59,942 bases of DNA from an uncultured Ruminococcus sp. (GCA_900551005.1 URUL01000002.1:1-59942); one strand, 5' to 3'; positions 33,428-43,027 are shown, numbered from the stretch's first letter. Notes: generated by a model from the sequence alone, not told the origin. Translations and numbers: made by a program.

Positions 33428-35257
33428 ATGAAAGAAGTAAAATCTCCGAAGAAACCTCTTATTTTCTACTACGGCATCGCATTGCTGATAGTTCTGCTTT
33501 TCAATGCCATCGTGTCGCCGCTTCTGACGAAAGCAAGAGTGGCAGAAGTGGACTACGGCACCTTTATGAAGATGATAGAAGAGGGCAATATCGGACAGGT
33601 AAGCATCGATAATTCCGAAATCGTTTTTACCGATAAGGAAAATAAGCAGATATACAAGACGGGCGCGATGGACGACCCGACGCTTACAGAGCGTCTCTAT
33701 AAATCCGGCGCGGTTTTTGCTAAAAATATTGAAAAAACCATGTCGCCGATACTGAGCTTTTTGATCACGTTTGTTCTGCCCATCCTGATCTTTATCGGAC
33801 TCGGACAGTATATGACAAAGAAGCTGATGTCACAGGCAGGCGGACCCAATGCCATGTCCTTCGGCATGGGCAAGAGCAATGCCAAGGTATACGTGCCCTC
33901 GTCGGATGGCATAAAATTCGGAGATGTGGCAGGTGAGGACGAGGCAAAAGAGAGCCTCGCCGAGATCGTGGATTATCTCCACAATCCGAAAAAATATTCC
34001 GATGTCGGAGCATCTATGCCAAAGGGCGTTCTTCTCGTGGGACCTCCCGGAACAGGTAAAACCATGCTTGCCAAGGCGGTTGCCGGAGAAGCGGGAGTTC
34101 CGTTCTTCTCCATGTCAGGCTCGGAATTTGTGGAAATGTTTGTCGGTATGGGCGCATCAAAGGTGCGTGACCTCTTCAAGCAAGCCAAGGAGAAGGCACC
34201 TTGTATTGTCTTTATCGATGAGATAGATGCCATCGGTAAAAAGAGAGAAGGGCAGTTCGGCGGAAACGATGAGCGTGAGCAGACGCTCAATCAGCTCCTT
34301 ACGGAAATGGATGGCTTCGAAGGCAATAACGGCGTCATCATTCTCGCGGCTACCAACAGACCCGAGGCGCTCGATCCGGCTCTCACACGTCCGGGACGTT
34401 TTGACCGCCGCGTACCTGTCGAGCTTCCGGACCTTGCCGGACGTGAAGCAATATTAAAGGTACATGCCAAGAAGATAAAAACAGCCGATGATGTCGATTT
34501 CCATACCATTGCGCGTATGGCGGCGGGTACATCGGGCGCAGAGCTGGCAAATATTATAAACGAGGCAGCGCTTCATGCCGTTCGCAACGGACGCACTGTC
34601 GTTACCGAATCCGACCTTGAGGAGAGCATAGAAGTCGTTATCGCGGGATATCAGAAGAAAAATGCGATAATGTCTGATGGTGAGAAAAAAGTCGTTGCGT
34701 ATCACGAGATAGGACATGCTCTTGTCGCCGCCATGCAGACAAATTCCGCCCCCGTTCAGAAGATCACGATCATCCCGCGTACATCCGGTGCACTCGGATA
34801 TACGATGCAGGTCGAACAGAATGACAAGGTTCTGATGACAAAGGCGGAGCTTGAAAACAGAATCGCCACGCTTACCGGCGGCCGTGCGGCAGAGGAAGTA
34901 GCTTTCAGCGAGATCACGACCGGTGCTTCAAATGACATAGAGCAGGCGACTAAGCTGGCGCGTGCCATGATAACGCGCTACGGCATGACCGATGAATTTG
35001 ACATGGTGGCATTGGAGACCGTAAATAATCAGTATCTCGGCGGCGATGCTTCTCTGGCATGCTCGGCAGATACGCAGAAGGAAATAGACAAAAAAGTCGT
35101 TGAGTTGGTAAAAGCACAGCACGAAAAGGCGCGCAGACTTCTCTCTGAAAACAGAGAGAAACTGGATAGGCTGGCAAAATATCTCTACGAGAAGGAAACC
35201 ATTACCGGAAATGAGTTTATGGCTATTCTCACGGGAAAGGAAGGCTTGACGGTATGA
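33428..35257 (+). CDS. ftsH: ATP-dependent zinc metalloprotease FtsH
   Basis: 609 residues from ATG 33428. Two transmembrane helices (about 10-28 and 105-125) flank a small outer domain. AAA module: Walker A GPPGTGKT near 205, Walker B CIVFIDEIDAIG, second region of homology ATNRPEALDPALTRPGRFDR. Protease: HEIGH (His426, Glu427, His430). Degrades misfolded membrane proteins and short-lived regulators as a hexamer. ATG 33428 is preferred to an in-frame ATG at 33407 because GGAAAGGA lies eight bases before it. Overlaps the next gene by four bases (ATGA). Confidence 0.97.
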   Translation: MKEVKSPKKPLIFYYGIALLIVLLFNAIVSPLLTKARVAEVDYGTFMKMIEEGNIGQVSIDNSEIVFTDKENKQIYKTGAMDDPTLTERLYKSGAVFAKNIEKTMSPILSFLITFVLPILIFIGLGQYMTKKLMSQAGGPNAMSFGMGKSNAKVYVPSSDGIKFGDVAGEDEAKESLAEIVDYLHNPKKYSDVGASMPKGVLLVGPPGTGKTMLAKAVAGEAGVPFFSMSGSEFVEMFVGMGASKVRDLFKQAKEKAPCIVFIDEIDAIGKKREGQFGGNDEREQTLNQLLTEMDGFEGNNGVIILAATNRPEALDPALTRPGRFDRRVPVELPDLAGREAILKVHAKKIKTADDVDFHTIARMAAGTSGAELANIINEAALHAVRNGRTVVTESDLEESIEVVIAGYQKKNAIMSDGEKKVVAYHEIGHALVAAMQTNSAPVQKITIIPRTSGALGYTMQVEQNDKVLMTKAELENRIATLTGGRAAEEVAFSEITTGASNDIEQATKLARAMITRYGMTDEFDMVALETVNNQYLGGDASLACSADTQKEIDKKVVELVKAQHEKARRLLSENREKLDRLAKYLYEKETITGNEFMAILTGKEGLTV

Positions 35258-35808
35258 AAAGGCGTTCCGGCTTTGACTGGGTTGAGTTTATTATAGGAAT
35301 CCTTCTCATTGCGCTCGGCATATTTACCTTCATCTCTCCCGATAGAATGCTGACAAGTGCTGTTGTCATATATGGTATCATCGCCGTCATAATGGGAATA
35401 GCGGATATCGTGATATACGTTAAGCTCACGCATTTTACGGGCTTCGGTCCGATACTTTCTCTCGTATCCGGAATTATGAGCATCATGTGCGGCACTCTTC
35501 TCATCGCCAATCCCAATATCGGCAAGTGGGCGCTCACGATTCTTATGCCGATATGGTTTATAGCGCATTGTATATCGGGGCTTACACGTGCACAGCTCGT
35601 ACATTTGCAGGGAAAAAGAGTTTATTATTACTTGATGCTTATCACGAATATCATCGGTCTTATACTCGGATTTCTGATGATTTTCAGTCCGTCGCTCTCA
35701 TTTTTGACGATACGGATCATCACATATATTGCCGCTGCTTATTTCGTGATCTCAGGCATAGAAAGAGTGGCTTTGGCTTTTGACAGAATGAAGCAAGGAA
35801 GAAGATAA
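35254..35808 (+). CDS. HdeD-like membrane protein (DUF308)
   Basis: 184 residues with about six transmembrane helices in paired repeats (FIIGILLIALGIFTFISPD, SAVVIYGIIAVIMGIADIVI, ILSLVSGIMSIMCGTLLIANP, YYLMLITNIIGLILGFLMIF). The helix-turn-ISPD/ANP pattern is that of the HdeD/DUF308 family. Function in Firmicutes is not known; HdeD of E. coli helps acid resistance. Coupled to ftsH by an ATGA overlap, so it may be a substrate, partner or stress co-factor of FtsH. Confidence 0.82.
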   Translation: MKRRSGFDWVEFIIGILLIALGIFTFISPDRMLTSAVVIYGIIAVIMGIADIVIYVKLTHFTGFGPILSLVSGIMSIMCGTLLIANPNIGKWALTILMPIWFIAHCISGLTRAQLVHLQGKRVYYYLMLITNIIGLILGFLMIFSPSLSFLTIRIITYIAAAYFVISGIERVALAFDRMKQGRR

Positions 35809-35824
35809 TCGGAAAATAGCATAT

Positions 35825-35855
35825 AAAAAATCCACATGGAACATGTGGATTTTTT
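35825..35855. terminator. Bidirectional terminator between HdeD-like and FAD genes
   Basis: A 14-bp perfect stem (35825-35838 with 35842-35855) with A6 and T6 arms and a 3-base loop, between convergent genes. Confidence 0.9.
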
Positions 35856-35869
35856 CATATATTCCGATT

Positions 35870-37255
35870 TCAGCTCTCGACTTCTTCCGCTATTCTGCGG
35901 GCAACGAAAACGCCGCTTGCAGATGCGTGGGAGAGAGAATGTGTGATGCCGGAGCCGTCGCCGATGATATAGAGTCCTTTATATTTTGTCTCAAGATACT
36001 CGTTTGTATCAACTTCCATATTGTAGAATTTTACCTCGACACCGTAGAGCAGGGTATCATCGTTTGCTGTTCCGGGGGCGATCTTATCGAGGGCGTAGAT
36101 CATTTCCATGATGCCGTCGAGTATGCGCTTTGGCAACACGAGACTGAGGTCTCCGGGGGTGGCAGCTAACGTCGGTGTAACAGACGCTTCTTCAATGCGT
36201 TTTGTATTGCTGCGGCGACCGCGGACAAGGTCTCCGAAGCGTTGAACGATAACGCCGCCGCCGAGCATATTCGATAGGCGGGCGATACTTTCACCGTAGC
36301 CATTGCTGTCTTCAAAGGGCTCGGAAAAATGCTTGGATACGAGCAGTGCAAAATTCGTATTTTCCGTCTGCATTTTCGGGTCTTCATAGCTGTGACCGTT
36401 TACCGTGACGATGCCGTTTGTGTTTTCGTTTACCACGATTCCGTGCGGATTCATGCAGAAGGTGCGGACATTGTCCTCAAATTTTTCCGTTCTGTAAATG
36501 ATCTTGCTTTCATAGAGCTCATCCGTGAGATGAGAGAAAACAACGGCGGGAAGCTCTACGCGCACACCGATGTCGACACGGTTCGACTTGGTATGTATGC
36601 CCATTTTCTTGCAGATCTCTTCCATCCATTTGCTTCCGCTTCTGCCGACGGAAACGATGCAGTCACGGCATTCAAAGCTTTCTTTGTCGGTAGTTACGAC
36701 AAAGCCGCCGTCTTTTGCGCTGATATCGCGCACAGGCGTATCAAAATAGAAATCCATGCGCTCGCGCAGATATTCATAGAGGTTTGTCAGAACGATAAAG
36801 TTTACATCCGTGCCGAGGTGGCGTACGGAAGCCTCGAGCAGATTCAGCTTATTCTGAATGCATATCTTCTTGAATTTTGAGCCGGCGGTAGAATAGAGCT
36901 TTGTTCCTTCTCCGCCGTATTCCATATTTATTTCGTCGACATATTTCATGAGGTCGAGTGCAGATTTTTTGCCTATATGCTCATAGAGCGTGCCGCCAAA
37001 ATCATTTGTTATATTATATTTTCCGTCGGAAAAAGCGCCTGCGCCGCCGAAACCGCTCATGATAGAGCATGTTTTGCAGCCGATACATGATTTTATCTTG
37101 TCTCCGTCTATGGGACAACGGCGCTTTGCGAGGGGATGGCCTGCTTCAAAAACCGCAATTTTCAGATCAGGGGATTTCTTTGTCAGCTCATATGCCGAGA
37201 ATATTCCGCCGGGTCCTGCCCCTATGATAATTACATCGTATTTCATTTCATTCAC
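35870..37255 (-). CDS. NAD(P)/FAD-dependent oxidoreductase (COG2509-like)
   Basis: 461 residues. FAD-binding motif VIIIGAGPGGIFSAYEL at about 6-22 and the second FAD block GLYIIGDGSGITHSLSHASA near the end. Cys-containing CPIDGDKIKSCIGCKTCSIM (about 47-66) is typical of this family of uncharacterised FAD-dependent dehydrogenases and could bind a metal or Fe-S cluster. GFGGAGAFSDGKYN follows. Cytoplasmic; substrate unknown. Has its own strong promoter on the minus strand. Confidence 0.85.
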   Translation of the reverse strand: MNEMKYDVIIIGAGPGGIFSAYELTKKSPDLKIAVFEAGHPLAKRRCPIDGDKIKSCIGCKTCSIMSGFGGAGAFSDGKYNITNDFGGTLYEHIGKKSALDLMKYVDEINMEYGGEGTKLYSTAGSKFKKICIQNKLNLLEASVRHLGTDVNFIVLTNLYEYLRERMDFYFDTPVRDISAKDGGFVVTTDKESFECRDCIVSVGRSGSKWMEEICKKMGIHTKSNRVDIGVRVELPAVVFSHLTDELYESKIIYRTEKFEDNVRTFCMNPHGIVVNENTNGIVTVNGHSYEDPKMQTENTNFALLVSKHFSEPFEDSNGYGESIARLSNMLGGGVIVQRFGDLVRGRRSNTKRIEEASVTPTLAATPGDLSLVLPKRILDGIMEMIYALDKIAPGTANDDTLLYGVEVKFYNMEVDTNEYLETKYKGLYIIGDGSGITHSLSHASASGVFVARRIAEEVES

Positions 37256-37310
37256 TCCGTTTGTCGCTCTTGCGACATGATTTTGCGTCTTACGAAAAGA
37301 CTGTCTATTT

Positions 37311-37339
37311 ATTATACATTAAGTGCATGAATAAGTCAA
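37311..37339 (-). promoter_or_regulatory. Sigma-A promoter for the FAD dehydrogenase
   Basis: On the minus strand: TTGACT (37334-37339), 17-bp spacer, TATAAT (37311-37316). The start would lie about 50 bases before the gene. Confidence 0.8.
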
Positions 37340-37372
37340 GCATAATTATACATCTTCGTTCACGGGAAAAGG

Positions 37373-37406
37373 AAAAATCTCTCCCGTTCATATGAGAGAG
37401 ATTTTT
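37373..37406 (-). terminator. Terminator after the 75-residue gene
   Basis: An 11-bp stem (37373-37383 with 37396-37406) flanked by A5 and T runs, just past the stop of the small minus-strand gene. Confidence 0.7.
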
Positions 37407-37412
37407 TTCGCT

Positions 37413-37640
37413 TTACCTTGCTTTTTTATGCTTGGATGAATTGTCAAGCGCCGTCACGGGGACATCATAAATGTCCGTATATGCTTCGGCTTCGAATTCC
37501 GTTTCGGGGATGTGCTGTGTTATTCCGGTGCAATCATTTGCACTGGCTGCGGGATTGCTCATAAAAGCATCCTTTGTGTGACTGTACGGGTCATTCATTT
37601 TCAGTCGGCGTTTTGCCTTTGCTTCCTTTCCGGAAATCAT
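37413..37640 (-). CDS. Small hydrophilic protein of unknown function
   Basis: 75 residues, basic at the start (MISGKEAKAKRRLKMN) and acidic at the end. The middle (DPYSHTKDAFMSNPAASAND, then CTGI) looks like a strongly conserved short block, and I have the impression of similar small proteins in Clostridia, though I cannot name the family. No signal peptide or membrane helix. GGAG nine bases before ATG 37640 and a terminator right after the stop support it as a real gene. Another possible start is Met15. Confidence 0.65.
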   Translation of the reverse strand: MISGKEAKAKRRLKMNDPYSHTKDAFMSNPAASANDCTGITQHIPETEFEAEAYTDIYDVPVTALDNSSKHKKAR

Positions 37641-37702
37641 TTTTCATCAACTCCGTTCGCTGTTATTATCCGCATTTTCTTTGCTTTTATACCAAAATCA
37701 TC

Positions 37703-37731
37703 TTGAATTTATGAAGCAGATGATATATAAT
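37703..37731 (+). promoter_or_regulatory. Sigma-A promoter for the prfA operon
   Basis: TTGAAT (37703-37708), 17-bp spacer, TATAAT (37726-37731). SD GAAGGAG follows before ATG 37775. Confidence 0.72.
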
Positions 37732-37774
37732 ATAAAATGATTAGTTATGCGCAATTTACAGAAGGAGCGGCTTC

Positions 37775-38869
37775 ATGCTTGAAAAATTAAAGGAAATAGA
37801 AGAAAAGTTTATAGGTATAGAGGCGGAGCTTGCAAAATCCGACGTCATCTCCGATAAAGACAAATTCCGCGCCCTCATGAAGGAGCATAAGACGCTTCTG
37901 CCTATCGTGGAAAAATACAGGGAATACTGTGCCGAAAAGAAAAACGAAGAAGAGGCAGAGGAGATCATTGCCGAAACACATGATGCCGAGCTTAAGAAGA
38001 TGGCACAGGAGGAGAGAGCGGCTTCAAAGGAAAAATGCAAGGTTTTCCTCGATGAATTGCAGATGCTTCTGCTCCCGCATGATCCGAACGACGATAAAAA
38101 CGTCATTATCGAGATACGCGGCGGTGCGGGCGGCGACGAGGCGGCGCTTTTCGCCTATAATCTGTACCGAATGTATACGATGTACGCCGCATCCGTCGGC
38201 TGGAAAACAGAGATAATAGAGCAAAACGAGACAGAGCTCGGCGGTTTCAAGGAGGTTTCCTTCCTTGTGGAGGGCGAAGGTGCTTATTCAAAGCTGAAAT
38301 TTGAAAGCGGAGTCCATCGCGTTCAGCGCGTGCCCGAAACAGAGGCAAGCGGAAGAATACACACCTCCACCGTTACCGTTGCTGTGCTTCCCGAGGCAGA
38401 AGATATAGAAATCGAGATAAATCCCGCAGATATAAAACTGGAATCATGCAAGAGCAGCGGTGCCGGCGGTCAGCACGTCAATAAAACCGAGAGCGCCGTC
38501 CGTCTGACGCACAAGCCGACAGGCATTGTCATCGAATGCCAGGAGGAGCGCAGTCAGTTCAAGAACAGAGACAAAGCCATGAAGCTCCTGCGCACGCGAC
38601 TTTACGATATGGAGCGCACGAAGAGGGACAGTGAGCTTGCCTGTGCGCGCAAAAGTCAGGTCGGCACGGGTGACAGGAGCGAAAGGATACGCACATACAA
38701 CTATCCTCAGGGGCGTATCACCGACCATAGAATAGGACTCACTGTATATAATTTCGAAAATTTTCTTGCGGGAGATATAGGCGGTATGATAAATGCGCTG
38801 ATAGCCGCAGATACTGCCGAGAAGCTGAAAGGCGCAAACAATGAAAACAGAGACAGTAAAAATAAATGA
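37775..38869 (+). CDS. prfA: Peptide chain release factor 1
   Basis: 364 residues. Reads UAA and UAG. The PxT codon-recognition motif appears as VPETEA, and the catalytic GGQ is at 231-233 (SSGAGGQHVNKTESAV). An N-terminal helical domain precedes them. The PxT motif (not SPF) makes it RF1, not RF2. First gene of a five-gene run. The 3' end overlaps the next gene by 29 bases. As the factor reads UAA, it bears on the in-frame TAA in addB: there is no sign of stop-codon reassignment. Confidence 0.97.
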   Translation: MLEKLKEIEEKFIGIEAELAKSDVISDKDKFRALMKEHKTLLPIVEKYREYCAEKKNEEEAEEIIAETHDAELKKMAQEERAASKEKCKVFLDELQMLLLPHDPNDDKNVIIEIRGGAGGDEAALFAYNLYRMYTMYAASVGWKTEIIEQNETELGGFKEVSFLVEGEGAYSKLKFESGVHRVQRVPETEASGRIHTSTVTVAVLPEAEDIEIEINPADIKLESCKSSGAGGQHVNKTESAVRLTHKPTGIVIECQEERSQFKNRDKAMKLLRTRLYDMERTKRDSELACARKSQVGTGDRSERIRTYNYPQGRITDHRIGLTVYNFENFLAGDIGGMINALIAADTAEKLKGANNENRDSKNK

Positions 38870-39893
38870 GGAATTGCCGCTTGAGAAGCAGCTTTGCCAT
38901 GCCGTGGAGATCATACGCGGCGGAGGGCTGGTGGCTTTCCCTACGGAAACGGTATACGGACTCGGCGCAAACGGTCTCGATTCTGCCGCCTCAAGCAAGA
39001 TATACGCGGCAAAGGGCAGACCGAGCGACAATCCTTTGATACTTCATATAGACGAGCCGACAAAGGCGGAAGAATATGCGTATACCTGCGAGGCATATTA
39101 TGCATTGGCAAGAAGATTCATGCCGGGCCCGCTTACGGTAATCATGCCAAAGCGCGGTATCGTCCCGAAAACGACGACAGGCGGGCTGGAAACCGTTGCG
39201 CTGCGATGCCCCGAAAACAGAATAGCAAGAGAGCTGATACGCCTCTGCGATCTGCCGATAGCCGCACCGAGCGCCAATATTTCCGGAAAGCCCAGCCCAA
39301 CTTGTGCTGCGCATGTGCTCCATGATATGGATGGGCGCATCGATATGGTAATAGACGGCGGCAGCTGTGATATCGGAGTGGAATCGACTATAGTTGAGCT
39401 TTCGGACGGCAAGGCAACTCTGCTTCGCCCCGGTGCGATCACTCTCGGGATGCTTCGGGATGTTATCGGCGATGTGGAGACAGATCCTACGGTCACGCAT
39501 ATTCCCGAGACGGGAATGAGACCGAAGGCTCCCGGTATGAAATACAGGCATTATGCCCCGAGCGCCCCGACCATACTCATATGCGATGATATGACGGCAG
39601 ATTTTGATATGCGCGCCATAAAGTTCCTCTCTGCCAAAAAGCGTGAGGATGAAAAGACGGGCATCCTTTGTTTTGAGGAGTACATTCCCGAGCTTGCAGG
39701 GAAGTACACCATCAGTCTCGGAGAAAAGGAAAATGAAAGCGAGCATGCAAGAAGGCTTTTTGCGGCCCTGCGCACCTTTGATGAGTTGGGCGCAGATCGT
39801 ATATATGCGACGGTCTCAAGCACAGGGGAAGCAGGTCTTGCTTTCTATAACCGCATGCTCAAGGCATCGGGATACAATATAGAAAAGATTTGA
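38841..39893 (+). CDS. L-threonylcarbamoyladenylate synthase, Sua5 type
   Basis: 350 residues: YrdC/TsaC domain (1-210; VAFPTETVYGLGANG, KGRPSDNPLILHI, PSANISGKPSPT) plus the C-terminal Sua5 domain (about 230-350, HYAPSAPTILI). Makes threonylcarbamoyl-AMP for the t6A37 modification of ANN-reading tRNAs. The two-domain layout is that of B. subtilis YwlC, which likewise lies near prfA. It starts inside the prfA 3' end. Confidence 0.95.
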   Translation: MKTETVKINEELPLEKQLCHAVEIIRGGGLVAFPTETVYGLGANGLDSAASSKIYAAKGRPSDNPLILHIDEPTKAEEYAYTCEAYYALARRFMPGPLTVIMPKRGIVPKTTTGGLETVALRCPENRIARELIRLCDLPIAAPSANISGKPSPTCAAHVLHDMDGRIDMVIDGGSCDIGVESTIVELSDGKATLLRPGAITLGMLRDVIGDVETDPTVTHIPETGMRPKAPGMKYRHYAPSAPTILICDDMTADFDMRAIKFLSAKKREDEKTGILCFEEYIPELAGKYTISLGEKENESEHARRLFAALRTFDELGADRIYATVSSTGEAGLAFYNRMLKASGYNIEKI

Positions 39894-39917
39894 TATTTCC
39901 GACAGGGGAGTTTTACT

Positions 39918-40493
39918 ATGATTATCGGAATCACAGGAGGAAGCGGGAGCGGAAAAAGCGTGCTTTCGGCGCTTTTTGCCGCTGATGGCTATTTTGTCAT
40001 AGACTGCGATGCTCTTGTTCATAAGCTGTACGGAGGAAAACAATACATAGACGCGGTATGCGCGGCTTTTCCCGAGGTACGAACAGCCGACGGAATAGAC
40101 CGCAAGAAGCTCGCAAGTATAGTATTTTCAGAGCCCGACGAACTGAAAAAGCTCGACGGTGCCGTTCTGCCGCTGATACGTGCAGCTGTTCTTGCCGAGG
40201 CGGCGGATAAAAAAGGATATCGCGGCGTGATACTCGATGCCCCCACGCTTTTTGAAGCGGGACTGGAAAAGGAATGTGATTTCGTGATAGGCGTTATTGC
40301 CGATAAGAATATCCGCATTTCGAGAATCGTCTCGCGTGACAAGATATCGGAAAGCGAGGCACGCGCGCGCATAACATCGCAGAAAAGCGATGACTTTTAC
40401 CGCGGGCATTGCGATTTTACCGTATGCAATAACGGCGCACAAGAGCTTTGCGAAATTTACGGGGAGCTCAAGAAAAAGATAGGAGGTGTATGA
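39918..40493 (+). CDS. coaE: Dephospho-CoA kinase
   Basis: 191 residues. P-loop GGSGSGKS at 7-14 (IGITGGSGSGKSVL), then FVIDCDALVHKLY and a lid region (SRIVSRDKISESEARARI). Last step of coenzyme A synthesis. SD AGGGGAG precedes it. The stop overlaps the next gene start by one base (TGATG). Confidence 0.95.
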   Translation: MIIGITGGSGSGKSVLSALFAADGYFVIDCDALVHKLYGGKQYIDAVCAAFPEVRTADGIDRKKLASIVFSEPDELKKLDGAVLPLIRAAVLAEAADKKGYRGVILDAPTLFEAGLEKECDFVIGVIADKNIRISRIVSRDKISESEARARITSQKSDDFYRGHCDFTVCNNGAQELCEIYGELKKKIGGV

Positions 40494-41584
40494 TGGCGAA
40501 GAGAAGTCCGTTCTTGCTGTATCTGAGAATAATTCTTCTTGCCGTACTTTTTCTTGCTTTCTTGCTTCTTACCTTTTCGGAGGCAAAACGCAGGGAGAGA
40601 ACGGTCGATTTTGCCGAGGTTTATCCGATAGTGCAAAAATACTCGGAAGAATACGGTATAGAGGAGAATCTGATACTTGCGATGATACGCGCGGCGAGCA
40701 ATTTTGATGCCAATGCGGTCTCGTCATGGGGTGCTATAGGGCTCATGCAGATATCGCCTTCCACATATATGAACGATATACGCGTGCGTCTTAATGCAAA
40801 CGAAGGCGAATCCGCGCTCTATGACCCTGATTTCAATGTTATGTGCGGCGTTTTTTATCTTCGCGTGTGGTTGGATTATTTCAATTCCGCAGAGCTTGCG
40901 CTCGCTGCCTACCATGCAGGTGCCGGTAACGTCAGGGACTGGATACAAAATCCGGAATATGCAGACGGCGGCGTGCTGAAACGGGATAAAATACCCTCTG
41001 CCGGTACAGCGGAATATATCAATAACGTTCTGAGTCACTATGACGAATACAATAAGATATACGGCGAAGCGAAGATAGAACGTAAAGTCAATACAGATGA
41101 AAAACGCTATGTTTCGCGTGAGCTGTGCTTCGAGTTTGCAAAGAAATATGCGAAAATATACGACGTCAATCCTTATCTGGTGATAGCGATAGCTGAGGTC
41201 GAGAGCAGTTTCAATGCAAACGCACTCTCCAAATCAAACGCCATGGGGCTTACGCAGATAAAGCCTGATACATATACTATCGATATCAAGGCGAATCTCT
41301 GCCTTGATGACCCGCCTGAACGTCTGTATGACCCGGAATTTTCTATAAAATGCTGTGCATACTACGTATCATGGATCCAGACGAGGCTGAAAAAAGTCGG
41401 CACGGGCTCGGATATGCAGACGGCGGCGGCATATCACGGCGGTATCAATACCGTACGTGCATGGCTTTCCGCAGACGAATACAGCATGGATGGCGAGCTT
41501 CTTTTTGAAAAGCTGCCGGATGAAGCGACAAAGCGATATGTCGAAAAAATAGAGGCAGCCTACGATTATTGGAAAAATAAATAA
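40493..41584 (+). CDS. Tandem lytic transglycosylase, first domain lacking the catalytic Glu
   Basis: 363 residues: an N-terminal signal anchor (YLRIILLAVLFLAFLLLTF), then two SLT domains. Domain 1 (about 45-190) keeps GAIGLMQISPSTY and ALAAYHAGAGNVRDW, but the catalytic Glu is Ala68 (IRAASNFD; codon GCG at 40694-40696). Domain 2 (about 210-360) keeps Glu237 (AEVESSFNANA), MGLTQIKPDTY and AAAYHGGINTVRAW. Cleaves peptidoglycan outside the membrane. The first domain may only bind glycan. ATG 40493 is chosen for SD AGGAGG six bases away; an adjacent ATG at 40490 is the alternative. Confidence 0.9.
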   Translation: MAKRSPFLLYLRIILLAVLFLAFLLLTFSEAKRRERTVDFAEVYPIVQKYSEEYGIEENLILAMIRAASNFDANAVSSWGAIGLMQISPSTYMNDIRVRLNANEGESALYDPDFNVMCGVFYLRVWLDYFNSAELALAAYHAGAGNVRDWIQNPEYADGGVLKRDKIPSAGTAEYINNVLSHYDEYNKIYGEAKIERKVNTDEKRYVSRELCFEFAKKYAKIYDVNPYLVIAIAEVESSFNANALSKSNAMGLTQIKPDTYTIDIKANLCLDDPPERLYDPEFSIKCCAYYVSWIQTRLKKVGTGSDMQTAAAYHGGINTVRAWLSADEYSMDGELLFEKLPDEATKRYVEKIEAAYDYWKNK

Positions 41585-41608
41585 TTTACATAAAGAAAGG
41601 GAAAAATC

Positions 41609-43027
41609 ATGGAAGAAACAAATGTAAAAAAAGAGGAAAAATCCGCAGTTGATACTCTGAAAGAAGAGCTTTTTTTCAAGAGCAAGAATGCTTTTGAGGA
41701 GATGAGTGAGGAAGAAACAGAGAAGTGCTACAATTATTCTAAGGGCTATGCCAAATTCCTTGACAACGGCAAAACGGAGCGCGAATGTGTAAAGGAAGCG
41801 GTTGCTTTGCTTGAGGAAAAGGGCTTTGTTCCTTATGAATTCGGCATGAAGGTAAACTCCGGAGATAAATATTATTACAATAACCGCGGAAAGAGTCTTG
41901 CCGCCTTTATTATAGGCAGCGAAAGCCTCGAAAACGGCGTATATATGTCTGCCGCGCATATCGATTCTCCCCGCATCGACCTCAAGCAGCATCCGCTCTA
42001 TGAGGCAGACGGCTTCGGATTTTTCAAGACACATTATTACGGCGGCATCAAAAAATATCAGTGGACGACGATTCCTCTTGCCATTCACGGCGTTGTTGCA
42101 AAGAAGGACGGAAGCGTCGTTGAGGTCATAGTCGGCGAAGAGGAAAGCGATCCTGTTTTCTATATCACAGATCTGCTCCCTCATCTCGCAAGCGGTCAGA
42201 TGGCAAAAACAGGCGGCAATCTCATCGCAGGTGAACAGCTCAACATCCTTATCGGCTCACGTCCCTATTCCGTTAAGACAGGCGAGGCAGTCAAACTGAA
42301 TCTCATGAAGATACTCAATGAGAAGTATGGTATCACCGAAGGCGATTTCATGAGTGCGGAGCTCGAAATGGTTCCTGCCGCCAAGGCAAGAGATATCGGC
42401 TTTGACCGCAGTCTGATCGGTGCTTACGGTCATGACGACAGAGTTTGCGCTTATCCCACGCTCACGGCTCTCATGGAGACGGAAAGTCCGAAGCATACGG
42501 TAATGGGCATACTGGCAGACAAGGAAGAGATCGGCAGCGAAGGCAACAGCGGCATGAAATGCGCCGTTTATTTCGATATCATTGCCGATATCGCAAACAC
42601 GCTCGGTGTTTCCGATGCTGTTGTCAGAAGAAACTCAAAGTGTCTTTCTTCCGATGTCAATGCGGCATATGACCCCAATTTTGCCGAGGTGCACGAGAGA
42701 CGCAATACTTGCTTTGCAAACGGCGGTGTTGTTATCACGAAGTTTACCGGCTCCCGCGGCAAATCCGGTTCAAACGATGCTTCTGCGGAGTTCATGGGCT
42801 TTGTTCGCAGTGTGCTTGACGATGCGGGAATTGTATGGCAGACGTCAGAGCTCGGCAAGGTCGATGCCGGCGGCGGCGGCACTGTAGCCATGTATATCGC
42901 GCAGAAGAATGTTGACGTCGTAGACCTCGGCGTCCCCGTGCTTTCCATGCACGCTCCCTATGAGGTCGTGGCAAAGACCGATGTTTATATGACACACAAG
43001 GCGATTGCCGCATTCTTTGCCAAATAA
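41609..43027 (+). CDS. M18 family aminopeptidase
   Basis: 472 residues. Metal and catalytic residues of M18: His117-x-Asp119 (AAHIDSPRIDL), the Glu pair in DKEEIGSEGNSG near 305, an Asp in GHDDRVCAYP, and the C-terminal His in VYMTHKAIAAFF. Cleaves N-terminal residues from peptides in the cytoplasm with two zinc or cobalt ions. The GKSLAAFIIGS insert and overall length fit the bacterial APE1/APE3-like group. Last gene of the prfA run, with SD AAAGAAAGGG. Confidence 0.93.
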   Translation: MEETNVKKEEKSAVDTLKEELFFKSKNAFEEMSEEETEKCYNYSKGYAKFLDNGKTERECVKEAVALLEEKGFVPYEFGMKVNSGDKYYYNNRGKSLAAFIIGSESLENGVYMSAAHIDSPRIDLKQHPLYEADGFGFFKTHYYGGIKKYQWTTIPLAIHGVVAKKDGSVVEVIVGEEESDPVFYITDLLPHLASGQMAKTGGNLIAGEQLNILIGSRPYSVKTGEAVKLNLMKILNEKYGITEGDFMSAELEMVPAAKARDIGFDRSLIGAYGHDDRVCAYPTLTALMETESPKHTVMGILADKEEIGSEGNSGMKCAVYFDIIADIANTLGVSDAVVRRNSKCLSSDVNAAYDPNFAEVHERRNTCFANGGVVITKFTGSRGKSGSNDASAEFMGFVRSVLDDAGIVWQTSELGKVDAGGGGTVAMYIAQKNVDVVDLGVPVLSMHAPYEVVAKTDVYMTHKAIAAFFAK

